A program made the translations under genes and the position numbers. DNA of 64,000 nucleotides. Origin: Roseibium marinum. Lineage in GTDB: Bacteria; Pseudomonadota; Alphaproteobacteria; Rhizobiales; Stappiaceae. The stretch covers positions 186,001 to 250,000 of the forward strand of contig NZ_PPCN01000001.1 of NCBI RefSeq assembly GCF_002906165.1, in the 5' to 3' direction. Under the pieces are notes generated by a model. The model was not told where the DNA came from and did not search any database. It saw only the letters and a list, made by a program, of their open reading frames with translations. Within the stretch, counting starts at the first letter, position 1. Every line of letters starts with the position of its first letter. Positions 17,893-26,590 of this stretch are shown piece by piece.

Positions 17893-17978
17893 GGATTTCG
17901 GTCCCGACTGCGTCGGAAAGTCCTTGTGGTGGGCGGCACCACTGCGGACTTTCCTCCTGTTCGGATACCGAAATCCGG
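17893..17978. terminator. Nested three-stem hairpin between convergent genes
   Basis: Three perfect stems lie inside one another: CGGATTTCGGT (17893-17903) with ACCGAAATCCG (17968-17978); GGAAAGTCC (17916-17924) with GGACTTTCC (17947-17955); GTGGTG (17927-17932) with CACCAC (17938-17943) around a GGCGG loop. It sits in the 154-base gap between the stop of the amidohydrolase gene and that of the FAD oxidoreductase. There is no T-tract, so it is either a bidirectional terminator by read or a dispersed repeat element. Confidence 0.65.
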
Positions 17979-18021
17979 CTCGCGCCGCGACCCAAACCTA
18001 ATTGTCCCCAGACCCTAGTGA

Positions 18022-19203
18022 TCAGACGACATTTCTTTCAATGATCGGCCTTCGCGCCGCAAGCCGCTCGATTGACAGGGGCGACAGATCCAGGCTCTGG
18101 TAGCCGCCGGTCGCGATAAGTTCCGCCAGACCCCGGCCGACGGCCGGTGACTGCTGCAATCCGTGACCGGAAAATCCAAGCGCCAGATAAAAGCCCCCCA
18201 GGCCAGGTACCGCACCGATGAAGGCATTGTGGTCGAAGAGGTTCATGTCATAGCTGCCCGCCCAGGCCGGGCCTGGACGGATGGCCTCGAAAGCGGGGAC
18301 CCGCGCGGCAAGAACAGGCCAGATATGCTCTTCGAACAGGACATGGTCGACCTCGAAATCGGAACAGTCCGGATCCCGGTCTGCGGGTGGAGCCGACCCG
18401 CAGATATAGCCCGTTCCTTCCGGACGCACATAGGTGCCGGACGGGTCGATCAGCAGCGGGAAATTTTCCAGCTTCTCGCGGCAGTCGAAGGTGAAGACGC
18501 AGCGTTTGCGCGGTACGACCGGAACCTTCAGTCCCGCCTGTCTGCAGATCTCCGCGCCGCCCGACGCCCCGGCGCAATTCACGACCACCGGAGCCGATAG
18601 GGTTTCTCCGTTCGACAACCTTATGCGCCAGCCCCCGGCCCCGCCGGCTTCCACCGAGGCTTGCGCCGCGACATATTCTGCTCCGAGGGCGCGCGCCTTC
18701 TTCCGGAAGGCCTGCATCAGGCCGTAGCCGTCGAACCAGCCTTCCCCGGTCAGTCCGTGACAGCCGGCGGCAAGGTCGGAGACTTCCAGCCACGGGAATT
18801 TCCGCTTGAGCCCGGCTGGATCGTAAAAACCGATATCCGCACCGAGGTCCTGCTGCAGCCGGTGGTTCTCTTCAAGGATGCGGATTTTCTCCGGCGTTGC
18901 CAGGAACAGATAGCCGCCCTCGTGCAGGTCGATTGCAGGGCGCTCCGCGTTCACCTCGAGCGTCGAGCCGATCTCCCTCAGGAAACGGATGCCATACAGC
19001 GAGATTTCGATATTAATTGCCGTGGAGAACTGCTGCCGGATGGACGCCGCGGACCGGGCGGAGGCGCAGGTCTCATAGGCTGGATCGGCTTCAACGACGA
19101 TTATGCGGCCGGTGAAATCATCGCGCCCGGCAAGGTGGCAGGCAACGGAGGAGCCCATGACGGCTCCGCCAATGACGACGACATCCGCAGTCCGCTCTGC
19201 CAT
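18022..19203 (-). CDS. FAD-dependent amine/amino-acid oxidoreductase (DAO family)
   Basis: A 393-residue flavoprotein of the D-amino-acid-oxidase/sarcosine-oxidase-beta superfamily. The FAD-binding strand is VVVIGGAVMGSSVACHLAG at residues 8-26; the third glycine of the usual GGG is alanine here. Further family features are the acidic end IVVEADPAYETCASARS, GLTGEGWFDGYGLMQAFRKKA, VVNCAGASG and, at the C-terminus, ALGFSGHGLQQSPAVGRGLAELI, which closes over the flavin. It probably oxidises a secondary amine or amino acid. A sarcosine oxidase role would connect to the creatinase at 47.4 kb, but distance and general family membership make this a guess. GGAGG stands before the start. Confidence 0.85.
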   Translation of the reverse strand: MAERTADVVVIGGAVMGSSVACHLAGRDDFTGRIIVVEADPAYETCASARSAASIRQQFSTAINIEISLYGIRFLREIGSTLEVNAERPAIDLHEGGYLFLATPEKIRILEENHRLQQDLGADIGFYDPAGLKRKFPWLEVSDLAAGCHGLTGEGWFDGYGLMQAFRKKARALGAEYVAAQASVEAGGAGGWRIRLSNGETLSAPVVVNCAGASGGAEICRQAGLKVPVVPRKRCVFTFDCREKLENFPLLIDPSGTYVRPEGTGYICGSAPPADRDPDCSDFEVDHVLFEEHIWPVLAARVPAFEAIRPGPAWAGSYDMNLFDHNAFIGAVPGLGGFYLALGFSGHGLQQSPAVGRGLAELIATGGYQSLDLSPLSIERLAARRPIIERNVV

Positions 19204-19301
19204 GCAGCCTCCGTGGGCATCCCGCGTTCAGGACAACGCTGAAAAGGTGGGGCGGACGGGAACCTGGCCCGTCCGCCGGGTTTTCCGGATCGGAAGCCCG
19301 A

Positions 19302-20519
19302 TCAGAAGAAAGCCTGCAGGCCGGTCTGGGCGCGCCCGAGGATCAGCGCATGAACGTCATGCGTGCCTTCATAGGTGTTGACCGTTTCCAGGTTCTGGGA
19401 GTGGCGCATGACATGATATTCCTCCTGGATGCCGTTGCCGCCATGCATGTCGCGCGCCTGGCGGGCGATATCCAGCGCCTTGCCGCAATTGTTGCGCTTG
19501 ATCAGCGAGATCATTTCCGGCGAGGCCTGACCGGCGTCGAAGAGCTGGCCGACCCGCAGGGCGGCCTGAAGCCCGAGCGTGATCTCGGTCTGCATGTCGG
19601 CGAGCTTTTTCTGGAAAAGCTGCGTCTGCGCCAGCGGGCGCCCGAATTGTTCGCGGTCGAGGCCATACTGGCGGGCCCGCATCCAGCAATCCTCCGCCGC
19701 ACCCATCGAACCCCAGGCAATGCCGTAGCGGGCGCGGTTGAGGCAGCCGAACGGCCCCTTGAGGCCGGAGACATTCGGCAGCAGCGCGTCCTCGCCGACC
19801 TCGACGCGGTCCATGACGATTTCGCCGGTGATCGAGGCGCGCAGAGAAAGCTTGCCGCCGATCTTCGGTGCGCTGAGGCCCTTCGTGCCCTTCTCCAGCA
19901 CGAAGCCGCGAATGGCGCCGTCATGGGCTTCAGACTTCGCCCAGACCACGAAGACATCTGCGATCGGCGAATTGGAGATCCACATTTTCGAACCGGTCAG
20001 CCTGTAGCCGCCGTCGATTCTCTCCGCGCGGGTACGCATCCCGGCCGGGTCGGAGCCCGCGTCCGGTTCGGTCAGGCCGAAACAGCCGACGAATTCGCCG
20101 GAGGCCAGTTTGGGCAGGAATTTCTGACGCTGTTCCTCCGACCCGTAAGCATATATCGGATACATGACCAGCGAGGACTGCACACTCATCATCGAGCGGT
20201 AGCCGCTGTCGACGCGTTCGATTTCACGGGCAACCACGCCATAGGCGACATAGGAGGCGCCCGCACAGCCGTAATCCTCCGGCAGGGTGACGCCCAGCAG
20301 GCCGAGCGCGCCCATTTCGTTGAAGATCGACCGGTCGGTCTTCTCTTCCCTGTAGGCCTCGACAACGCGCGGCTGCAGCTTTTCCTGCGCATAGGCCCGG
20401 GCGGTGTCCTGGATGAGCTGTTCGTCTTCCTTGAGCTGGTCGCGCAGGTGGAACGGATCCTGCCAGTCGAATGTTCCGCCGCCGGAGGGCGAGGATTCTA
20501 TATGTGCCGGAGCGTTCAT
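19302..20519 (-). CDS. gcdH: Glutaryl-CoA dehydrogenase-type acyl-CoA dehydrogenase
   Basis: A 405-residue FAD enzyme that dehydrogenates and decarboxylates glutaryl-CoA to crotonyl-CoA in lysine and tryptophan breakdown. The sequence has the family stretches [26 protein letters not shown] (split: [13 protein letters not shown]), [48 protein letters not shown] and the catalytic glutamate E384 in [19 protein letters not shown]. These match glutaryl-CoA dehydrogenase better than short-chain dehydrogenases. It is divergent from a LysR-type gene and shares a promoter region (20520-20676) with it, so that regulator probably controls it. Confidence 0.93.
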   Translation of the reverse strand: MNAPAHIESSPSGGGTFDWQDPFHLRDQLKEDEQLIQDTARAYAQEKLQPRVVEAYREEKTDRSIFNEMGALGLLGVTLPEDYGCAGASYVAYGVVAREIERVDSGYRSMMSVQSSLVMYPIYAYGSEEQRQKFLPKLASGEFVGCFGLTEPDAGSDPAGMRTRAERIDGGYRLTGSKMWISNSPIADVFVVWAKSEAHDGAIRGFVLEKGTKGLSAPKIGGKLSLRASITGEIVMDRVEVGEDALLPNVSGLKGPFGCLNRARYGIAWGSMGAAEDCWMRARQYGLDREQFGRPLAQTQLFQKKLADMQTEITLGLQAALRVGQLFDAGQASPEMISLIKRNNCGKALDIARQARDMHGGNGIQEEYHVMRHSQNLETVNTYEGTHDVHALILGRAQTGLQAFF

Positions 20520-20601
20520 GAGTTCTCTCCCGGGCCCGTCGCTTCAGCCCATGTCTGTCGGCCTGTCACCAGCCTGGGTCATTCTGTATTCTCCAATCTT
20601 G

Positions 20602-20619
20602 CCGCAATTTCAATTGCGG
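20602..20619. promoter_or_regulatory. Palindrome, candidate LysR-type operator
   Basis: CCGCAATT-TC-AATTGCGG is a perfect 8-base inverted repeat around two bases, in the 157-base gap between the divergent gcdH and lysR-type genes. A second, looser inverted repeat, CATTC then GAATG, lies closer to the regulator start (20641-20661). LysR regulators bind such dyads near the shared promoter of the gene they control. Confidence 0.6.
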
Positions 20620-20676
20620 AAAAGCGAAAGCTGCTCCATCATTCATGACAAAATGGAATGAAGTGGAGGAGAATTC

Positions 20677-21600
20677 GTGCGACGCGCCTTCGTCCCGCCG
20701 GCGGACACCCTGATCGCTTTCGAGTGCGCTGCCCGGCACTTGAGTTTCACCCGCGCGGCGGAGGAACTTCATCTGACGCAAGGGGCGGTGTCCAAACAGG
20801 TCCGCCATCTGGAGGACCGGCTCGGCGTTGAGCTGTTCCGCCGTGTGCGCCAGCGCATCGTCCTGACCGATGCCGGCCGGATCTATCTGCATGACATCCG
20901 CGGCGCGCTGGAGCAGATGACCGCCGCGACACGGCAGGTGATGTCTTATGCCGGTAGCGCCGATGTTCTGAACCTGGCCGTCCTGCCGACGTTCGGGACC
21001 CGTTGGCTGGCGCCGCGCCTGGCGGATTTCGCCCGCCGCCATCCGGATGCGGGCCTGAACCTGAGTGTCCGTCTGCAGCCCTTCGATTTCGAGGAGGAGC
21101 CGTTCGACGGGGCCATTCATCACGGCGATCCGGTCTGGGCCGGAGCCATCGCGGAACGATTGTTCGACGAAGAGGTTATTCCAGTATCCTCGCGCGCTTT
21201 CCGCGACAGGCACGAGATCCGGGCGCCGGCCGATCTGGCGCGCGTTCCGCGCCTGCAGTTGGCAACCCGGCCGCTCGCCTGGCGGCAATGGTTCGATCTG
21301 GCGGGTGTTGAAACGGACACGGCATTCCAGGGAGCGCGGTTTGAGCAGTTTGTCATGATCTCCGAAGCGGCCATCCATCACGCCGGCGCGGCGCTGATCC
21401 CGAGGTTCTTTGTCGAAACCGAACTGGCCTCGGGACGTCTGGTGCGTCTGTTTGATCTGTCGCTGGATCAGCAGACGGCCTATTATTTCGTTTATCCGGA
21501 GGGACGGACCATCCGGCCCGTGGTGGCGGCCTTCCGAAAGTGGCTGATGGAAGAAGCCAGAACGGCCCGGGCAGGCCGCGAAGCCATGCTGCCGGGTTGA
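20677..21600 (+). CDS. LysR family transcriptional regulator, GcvA-like
   Basis: A 307-residue DNA-binding regulator. The N-terminal winged helix is clear: LIAFECAARHLSFTRAAEELHLTQGAVSKQVRHLEDRLGVELF at about residues 10-52, given in pieces, with the typical SFTRAAEELHLTQGAVSKQV. The rest is the effector-binding domain with DIRGALEQM, FGTRWLAPRL and DFEEEPFDGAIHHG, which resembles the GcvA group. The start is GTG at 20677, preceded by GTGGAGGAG. It is divergent from gcdH; the likely effector is a product of lysine/glutarate metabolism, but this is inference from position only. Confidence 0.92.
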   Translation: MRRAFVPPADTLIAFECAARHLSFTRAAEELHLTQGAVSKQVRHLEDRLGVELFRRVRQRIVLTDAGRIYLHDIRGALEQMTAATRQVMSYAGSADVLNLAVLPTFGTRWLAPRLADFARRHPDAGLNLSVRLQPFDFEEEPFDGAIHHGDPVWAGAIAERLFDEEVIPVSSRAFRDRHEIRAPADLARVPRLQLATRPLAWRQWFDLAGVETDTAFQGARFEQFVMISEAAIHHAGAALIPRFFVETELASGRLVRLFDLSLDQQTAYYFVYPEGRTIRPVVAAFRKWLMEEARTARAGREAMLPG

Positions 21601-21664
21601 GCGATTTGAAAGTGGTAGAACGTCCGCTGTTCATCCGAGCACGGGACTTTCCAGGGAGAAGCAA

Positions 21665-22573
21665 TTGGACAAGCAGCATTTGCGCCTGATCCTCAACGGC
21701 AAGTCGGCGGGCCGGAACGATGTGCGTGAGGCCGTCGATGCGGTGCGGTCCATGGGACACGAAGTGTCCGTGCGGACGACCTATGAGCCGGGGGACATTC
21801 CCCGTCTTGTCAGGGAGGCGTTGCGCGATCACGCAAGCGAGCGGATCGACACGCTTGTGAGCGGTGGCGGCGACGGCACCTTGAACGAGGTGGTGGATGC
21901 GACGCTGCATGAATTGGGCGAGGGCGAAAAACCGCCCTTCGCCTTTGCGGTGCTTCCCCTCGGCACGGCCAATGATTTCGCCGGCCAGATAGATCTGGAT
22001 GCCGACGACATTCTGTCCTGCCTGCGCTTTGCCGCGCGTGCGGACGCCAAGCCGACGGATATCGGCGAGGTGAACGGCTGCGTGTTCGTCAATATGGCCA
22101 CCGGCGGTTTTGGGACACGCGTCACATCAGAGACCGATCCGAGTCTCAAGAAGGTTCTGGGTGGGGCCGCCTATCTGTTCACCGGCCTGCAGCGCTTTTC
22201 CGAACTGGCGGCCTGTGAAGCCCGGATCGAGACTGAGGATTTCACCTGGGAAGGCGCTTTCCTGGCGCTGGCCGTCGGCAATGGCCAGCGTGCGGGCGGC
22301 GGCATCCGGCTGTGTCCCCGCGCCAAGCTCGACGACGGCTTCCTGGACCTGACCATCCTGCCGTTCCCCACCTCGGGCCGGGCGATCGACCTGCTGACCA
22401 TGTTGCTGGACAGCGGCGCGGAGGGCCTGAACAACGCCCTTATTCAAAAGAAGGTGCGCAAACTGACCATCCAGACCCAGGAAAGCGTGCAGTTCAACCT
22501 GGACGGCGAGCCGATGAACGGCCAGTCCTGGGAAATCGGCATCAGGCACCACCAGATCGACCTGCGGCGCTGA
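21665..22573 (+). CDS. yegS: YegS-like lipid kinase (diacylglycerol kinase family)
   Basis: A 302-residue kinase of the DAGK catalytic family, length usual for YegS. It starts with LRLILNGKSAGRNDVREAV and has the nucleotide-binding signature SGGGDGTLNEV at about residues 66-76, then AVLPLGTANDFAG and, at the C-terminus, NLDGEPMNGQSWEI. It would phosphorylate a lipid such as phosphatidylglycerol or diacylglycerol. The start is TTG at 21665 with GGGAGAAG in front, as no ATG fits the family N-terminus. Adjacent polysaccharide genes are on the other strand and likely separate. Confidence 0.92.
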   Translation: MDKQHLRLILNGKSAGRNDVREAVDAVRSMGHEVSVRTTYEPGDIPRLVREALRDHASERIDTLVSGGGDGTLNEVVDATLHELGEGEKPPFAFAVLPLGTANDFAGQIDLDADDILSCLRFAARADAKPTDIGEVNGCVFVNMATGGFGTRVTSETDPSLKKVLGGAAYLFTGLQRFSELAACEARIETEDFTWEGAFLALAVGNGQRAGGGIRLCPRAKLDDGFLDLTILPFPTSGRAIDLLTMLLDSGAEGLNNALIQKKVRKLTIQTQESVQFNLDGEPMNGQSWEIGIRHHQIDLRR

Positions 22574-22601
22574 CGCGGATCCCTCTGTCTGTTTCGCCCG
22601 T

Positions 22602-23393
22602 CTATTTCACCCGTTTCAGCCAGCCGTCGGGAGCCGCCGAGATCAGCAGCTTGTTGTTGATGCTCTGGTCGATTGAAAATTCCGGATGCGATTTCAGGAA
22701 TTCGTGAACGGCTGTCTTGGCATTGTTGCCCGGCGCCCACGGCCGGTCCGGAAAAGTCCCTGCCGGCAGATCCTCGATCACCGTATCGAAGACGAGACAA
22801 TAGCTGTCTTTCGTGGCCAGTCCGGCATAGGCATTCATTTCGGCCAGCACATGCTCATGGGTGTGATTGCTGTCGAGGCACACCAGGACGCGCTCGTAGT
22901 CTCCGGCATATTTGGCCACCCGCTGGATCATCGCGTCTTCAATGGAGGATCCTTCGAACATGTCGATCTTGGACGACATGGGATGTGCCTCGATCGCTTC
23001 CCTGTTATGCGGCCTGATGTCGATATCAATCCCGAGTACGCGCCTTTTGGCGGCTTTGGGATCGACGACACCACCGGTTTCAACCGCCTCGCAATAATCC
23101 AGCATCGCCAGCAGCGAGGCACTCATGATCAGCGAACCGCCATGTGCGATCCCTGTCTCGATGATCAGATCCGGTTTTGTCGCCCAGACGATTTCCTGGA
23201 AGACGACCATGTCCGTCGGAAGCTGTATGATTGGCCGCCCGCCCCAGGCGAAATTGTACATGTATTTTTCGTCGAAGGCGGTCTTCATCCAGTCGCGGGA
23301 AAGGGTCTTCCACTCTTCCTGTCCGGCATAGCCGGAAATCCGGTTTTCCCGCTCGCTCTCGAATTCTGTGACCGGATTGTTGTCGTTGTTCAT
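22602..23393 (-). CDS. CmcI-type (cephalosporin hydroxylase family) methyltransferase
   Basis: A 263-residue protein of the CmcI/rhamnosyl O-methyltransferase family, which despite the name consists of SAM-dependent O-methyltransferases. The SAM region is LIIETGIAHGGSLIMSASLLAML, followed by VLGIDIDIRPHNREAI and VLVCLDSNHTHEHVLAEM, with the metal-type D-S-N-H motif. WGGRPIIQLPTDMVVFQEI precedes it. As last gene of the sugar operon on the minus strand, it probably O-methylates the finished deoxysugar or a residue of the glycan. Its start overlaps the stop of the epimerase gene by four bases (ATGA). Confidence 0.85.
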   Translation of the reverse strand: MNNDNNPVTEFESERENRISGYAGQEEWKTLSRDWMKTAFDEKYMYNFAWGGRPIIQLPTDMVVFQEIVWATKPDLIIETGIAHGGSLIMSASLLAMLDYCEAVETGGVVDPKAAKRRVLGIDIDIRPHNREAIEAHPMSSKIDMFEGSSIEDAMIQRVAKYAGDYERVLVCLDSNHTHEHVLAEMNAYAGLATKDSYCLVFDTVIEDLPAGTFPDRPWAPGNNAKTAVHEFLKSHPEFSIDQSINNKLLISAAPDGWLKRVK

Positions 23394-24217
23394 TGTTCAA
23401 CTCCTGAATAGGTCGGGCCGTTGCCCGCCGCGCGCAGCAGCGAAGGCAGGTCCTCGATGAGTTTTCTTGGCGAGAAATCAAACTCGCTCTGAAGTCTGGC
23501 GATGTTGATCGCGGGAAAGGCTCTGCATTCGCCGCCGTGCCGGAAGGAGCAGGAATAGCCTTCCTGCTTGAGTGTGCGGGCAATGTCGCCGTGACGGGTC
23601 TGCGTGCCGCTGGCGATATTGTAGATCCGCTGCCGGCCCGATTGCGCGATCCTCTCGGCCATCGCCACGACGTCTTCGACGGAAACATAGTCCTTTGAAG
23701 ATCCGGCGGATTCCAGAATCTCCGCACGTCCCGCCGTTACAAGATCCCGCAGAAGGGATCCGAGGAAAGTGCTTTTGCTCTGGTCCGGTCCGTAGACATT
23801 CGACAGACGGACAACGCGAACCCCCGGCGTGGCAAGGCAAAGTGCCTCGCCCAGCATTTTCGAAAGGTCATAGGTCGTATCGGCCGACGGCGTCACGCCG
23901 ATCGGGGCGTCTTCCGCGGTCTCTTCGCATCCGCTGGCCTGGCCGTAGATCCGGGTGCTCGAAAAATAAAGGAACGACTCAAACGACGTCGTTTCCAGCA
24001 GCCTTGCCAGAAGACCCGCGTGGGCCTCCACCGTTGCGAGAGGGTATTTCCTGAAATTGCCGGTCATGCCGATGCAGTAAAAGACATGGCCCAGATCGCC
24101 TGTGAGCGTTGCCAGCTCCGCCCGTCCCGGCATTGTCACGTCATAGCTCTTCCCCCGAAGATGCCGGACGATATTTCGGCCGATGAATCCGCTCGCGCCT
24201 AAAACAGTGGCCTTCAT
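23390..24217 (-). CDS. NAD-dependent epimerase/dehydratase family protein
   Basis: A 275-residue extended SDR. The Rossmann start is MKATVLGASGFIGRNIVRHL with GxxGxxG, and YDLSKMLGEALCLA gives the catalytic Tyr and Lys (YxxxK-like Y-D-L-S-K). VVRLSNVYGPDQS is the substrate-pocket segment. It is shorter than most sugar-nucleotide epimerases. In this operon it probably reduces or epimerises the 4-keto-6-deoxyhexose made by RfbG. The frame is open to 24361, but the ATG at 24217 overlaps the previous gene by ATGA and fits the fold start. Confidence 0.88.
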   Translation of the reverse strand: MKATVLGASGFIGRNIVRHLRGKSYDVTMPGRAELATLTGDLGHVFYCIGMTGNFRKYPLATVEAHAGLLARLLETTSFESFLYFSSTRIYGQASGCEETAEDAPIGVTPSADTTYDLSKMLGEALCLATPGVRVVRLSNVYGPDQSKSTFLGSLLRDLVTAGRAEILESAGSSKDYVSVEDVVAMAERIAQSGRQRIYNIASGTQTRHGDIARTLKQEGYSCSFRHGGECRAFPAINIARLQSEFDFSPRKLIEDLPSLLRAAGNGPTYSGVEQ

Positions 24218-24705
24218 GTCCTCGTTCCGATTGTGCGCATCGGATTGCCGGTAACGATCGTATAGGCCGCAACGGTGCCCCTGACGACGGTTCCCGCCCC
24301 AATGACACATCCGCTGTTGACGACCGCGCCGTCGAGAAAGACGCAGTTCGCACCGATCCACACGTCGTCGCCGATCGTGATGCCGCCACGGCTCGGCTGA
24401 AAGCCCTGCTCGACAATCAGCCGGCTGCGGTCCGCAAAGGCATGATTGACCGGTGCGAACGTGCAGTTGGCCGCGATGGCGACATTGTCGCCGATCTTGA
24501 GGCCATGGCCGGTATAAATCACACAGCCGGAATTGAGGGTGACATTCTCGCCGATCTCGACGTCGCCGGAGCCTCCGGCTGGTTTGATCTTCACGAAACT
24601 GTCAACTGTGGAACGGGCGCCGATCCGTATGACCGAGCCGCGCACGCTGTCTTCGATATCGGCCAGTTTCGATATTCGGGCTGTCGGGTCGATCTCTAGG
24701 GTCAT
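24214..24705 (-). CDS. Left-handed beta-helix (hexapeptide) acyltransferase
   Basis: A 163-residue hexapeptide-repeat protein of the WbbJ/NodL type that adds an acetyl group to a sugar. The isoleucine/valine-led repeats run from about residue 10 to 150 (ARISKLADIEDS, VIRIGARSTVDSF, DVEIGENVTLNSGCVI, LKIGDNVAIAANCTFAP, ITIGDDVWIGANCVF, AVVNSGCVIGAGTVV). The His in PVNHAFADRS is the usual catalytic position. The ATG at 24705 fits the domain start; the upstream open frame has no homology. It stands between the methyltransferase and epimerase genes of the sugar operon and probably acetylates the same sugar. Confidence 0.9.
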   Translation of the reverse strand: MTLEIDPTARISKLADIEDSVRGSVIRIGARSTVDSFVKIKPAGGSGDVEIGENVTLNSGCVIYTGHGLKIGDNVAIAANCTFAPVNHAFADRSRLIVEQGFQPSRGGITIGDDVWIGANCVFLDGAVVNSGCVIGAGTVVRGTVAAYTIVTGNPMRTIGTRT

Positions 24706-24806
24706 GGAACGGTGTCGCAAGCTTCTTTCAGGAGGTCTGTGTCTGTCGCAGCAGCATGCCGGAAGTCCGCGCCCTGTCAAAGGCGCGTTTGCCGCGAACC
24801 GGTGCG

Positions 24807-26048
24807 TCAGGGGCTGCCTTCAAGCACCCGCACTTCGGGAATGAAGGTGACGAACCTGGTGCCGGATACGGCGAGATCCGCGTTCTGCTTTCTGATTTCC
24901 TCCGCGATGTTCCACGGCAGTATGATCAGATAGTCCGGCCGCCGGTCTTTCAGCGCCTCCGGCGGCAGGACCGGAATGTGGCTGCCCGGCAGGAACTTTC
25001 CCTGTTTTGCCGGTGCCCCGTCGCAGACGAAGGGCAGCAGATCAGGTCTGACGCCCGCAAAGTTCAAAAGCGTGTTGCCTTTGGCGGCCGCTCCGTAACC
25101 GGCCACGGTCCTGCCGTCCCGTTTGGCGTCCAGCAGAAAACCCAGGAACCCGTTTTTCACCTGTTCCGCGCGCTGCTGGAAAGAGGCGTAGAATTCCGGT
25201 GTCTCCATGCCCCGCCGCCTTTCTTCCGACAGCAGGTTCGCAACCGCGCCGCTTTCCGCATGCGGGGCGTCCTCGAGGCAACCATAGACCCTCAGGCTGC
25301 CGCCGTGGGTCGGTAACTCCTCGACATCGAAGACCCTGAGGCCCGCGGTGGCAAAGATGCGGGAGACGGTTCCTAGGGCCAGATAGGAGAAATGCTCGTG
25401 ATAGACCGTGTCGAACTGGCAGAACTCCACCAGGCGCATGAGATGCGGAAATTCCAGTGTCACGACACCGGAAGGTTTCAGCAGCCGGGCGAGGCCAAGT
25501 GTGAAATCATTGATATCCGGGACATGGGCATAGACATTGTTGCCGATAATGAGATCGGCCTGCTTTCCGGAAGCCGCGAGCTCTTCTGCCAGAGCCGCAC
25601 CGAAGAATTCGCGCATCACCGGAACGCCGAGAGCTTCCGCCGCCGCGGCAGTGGAATCTGTCGGCTCGATGCCGAGACAGGGGATTCCGGCCGCGACGAA
25701 ATTCTTCAGGAGATAGCCGTCATTCGAGGCGGTCTCAACCACGAAGCTGTTGTCGTCGAGGCCCAGCCGCGCGGTAATCTTGCGGCAATAGTCGGCCGCG
25801 TGCACCAGCCAGCTTTTCGATGTCGACGAGAAATAGGCATAGTCCTTGTCGAACAGGCTGCCGGCGTCGGTATAGTCCTGTGTCTGCACCAGAAAACATC
25901 CGTCGCAGACCATCAGGCGCAGCGGATAGGTCAGTTCCGGAGCCGAGAGATCCTCTTCCGCAAGATAGGCGTTCGACGGCGGTGCATAGCCGAGGTCGAG
26001 GAATTGCCGGGTCAGGTCGCGTCCGCAATGACGGCAGGTCTGGCTCAT
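24807..26048 (-). CDS. Sugar C-methyltransferase (TylCIII-like) with zinc-binding N-terminus
   Basis: A 413-residue SAM-dependent methyltransferase in three parts: an N-terminal zinc knuckle with CRHCG and CDGC cysteines, a central SAM domain (VVETASNDGYLLKNFVAAG, VPCLGIEPTDSTAAAAEALG) and a C-terminal domain with AGYGAAAKGNTLLNFAGV. This layout is that of NDP-hexose 3-C-methyltransferases and their relatives. With rfbF and rfbG just upstream, the substrate is likely a CDP-4-keto-6-deoxyhexose, giving a branched sugar. Its ATG overlaps the stop of the 3,5-epimerase gene by one base (TAATG). Confidence 0.88.
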   Translation of the reverse strand: MSQTCRHCGRDLTRQFLDLGYAPPSNAYLAEEDLSAPELTYPLRLMVCDGCFLVQTQDYTDAGSLFDKDYAYFSSTSKSWLVHAADYCRKITARLGLDDNSFVVETASNDGYLLKNFVAAGIPCLGIEPTDSTAAAAEALGVPVMREFFGAALAEELAASGKQADLIIGNNVYAHVPDINDFTLGLARLLKPSGVVTLEFPHLMRLVEFCQFDTVYHEHFSYLALGTVSRIFATAGLRVFDVEELPTHGGSLRVYGCLEDAPHAESGAVANLLSEERRRGMETPEFYASFQQRAEQVKNGFLGFLLDAKRDGRTVAGYGAAAKGNTLLNFAGVRPDLLPFVCDGAPAKQGKFLPGSHIPVLPPEALKDRRPDYLIILPWNIAEEIRKQNADLAVSGTRFVTFIPEVRVLEGSP

Positions 26049-26590
26049 TAAATCGGGTCCACATTCTTCAGGGGCGGCAGGGTTCGGTCACGTTCGGAAA
26101 GCGTGCCGATTTCCAGAGGCCAGGCGATGGCGACGTCCGGATCTGCGTGATGCAATCCGCCTTCATGTTCGGGGCTGTAGCTGTCGGAGTGGAAATAAAG
26201 CAGCTCCGCATCTGGCGTCAGCGTCTGGAAGCCATGCGCGAACCCGGCGGGGATGTAGATCATCTCTCCGCCATTGGCCGTGAGCGTCACCGAAGCCCAT
26301 TGCCCGAAGGTCTCCGATCCCCTGCGAAGATCGACGATCACGTCGAAGACAGTGCCGCGCATGCATTTCACCAGCTTGGCGTCCGCTTTCGGCGGCCGCT
26401 GAAAATGCATGCCGCGCAGGGTGCCTTTTTCCGCGCTATAGGACACGTTGCACTGGGACCAGGCCTCGGACAGGCCGAGCTGGCGGAACTCATCGCGGCA
26501 GAACAATCGCGCGAAAAACCCCCGGCTGTCGCCCCTGCGCTCCAGGTCGACGCGATAAGCGCCGTCAAGGGTAAGCGGCGTGAACTTCAT
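26048..26590 (-). CDS. dTDP-4-dehydrorhamnose 3,5-epimerase family protein
   Basis: A 180-residue cupin-fold sugar-nucleotide epimerase of the RfbC type. Family stretches seen are DSRGFFARLFCRDEF, QCNVSYSAEKGTLRGMHFQ (catalytic His in RGMHFQ), CMRGTVFDVIVDLRRGS and IYIPAGFAHGFQTL. Since CDP-sugar genes surround it, it probably acts at C3 and/or C5 of the CDP-4-keto-6-deoxyhexose and not on dTDP-rhamnose. It overlaps rfbG by four bases (ATGA). Confidence 0.9.
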   Translation of the reverse strand: MKFTPLTLDGAYRVDLERRGDSRGFFARLFCRDEFRQLGLSEAWSQCNVSYSAEKGTLRGMHFQRPPKADAKLVKCMRGTVFDVIVDLRRGSETFGQWASVTLTANGGEMIYIPAGFAHGFQTLTPDAELLYFHSDSYSPEHEGGLHHADPDVAIAWPLEIGTLSERDRTLPPLKNVDPI

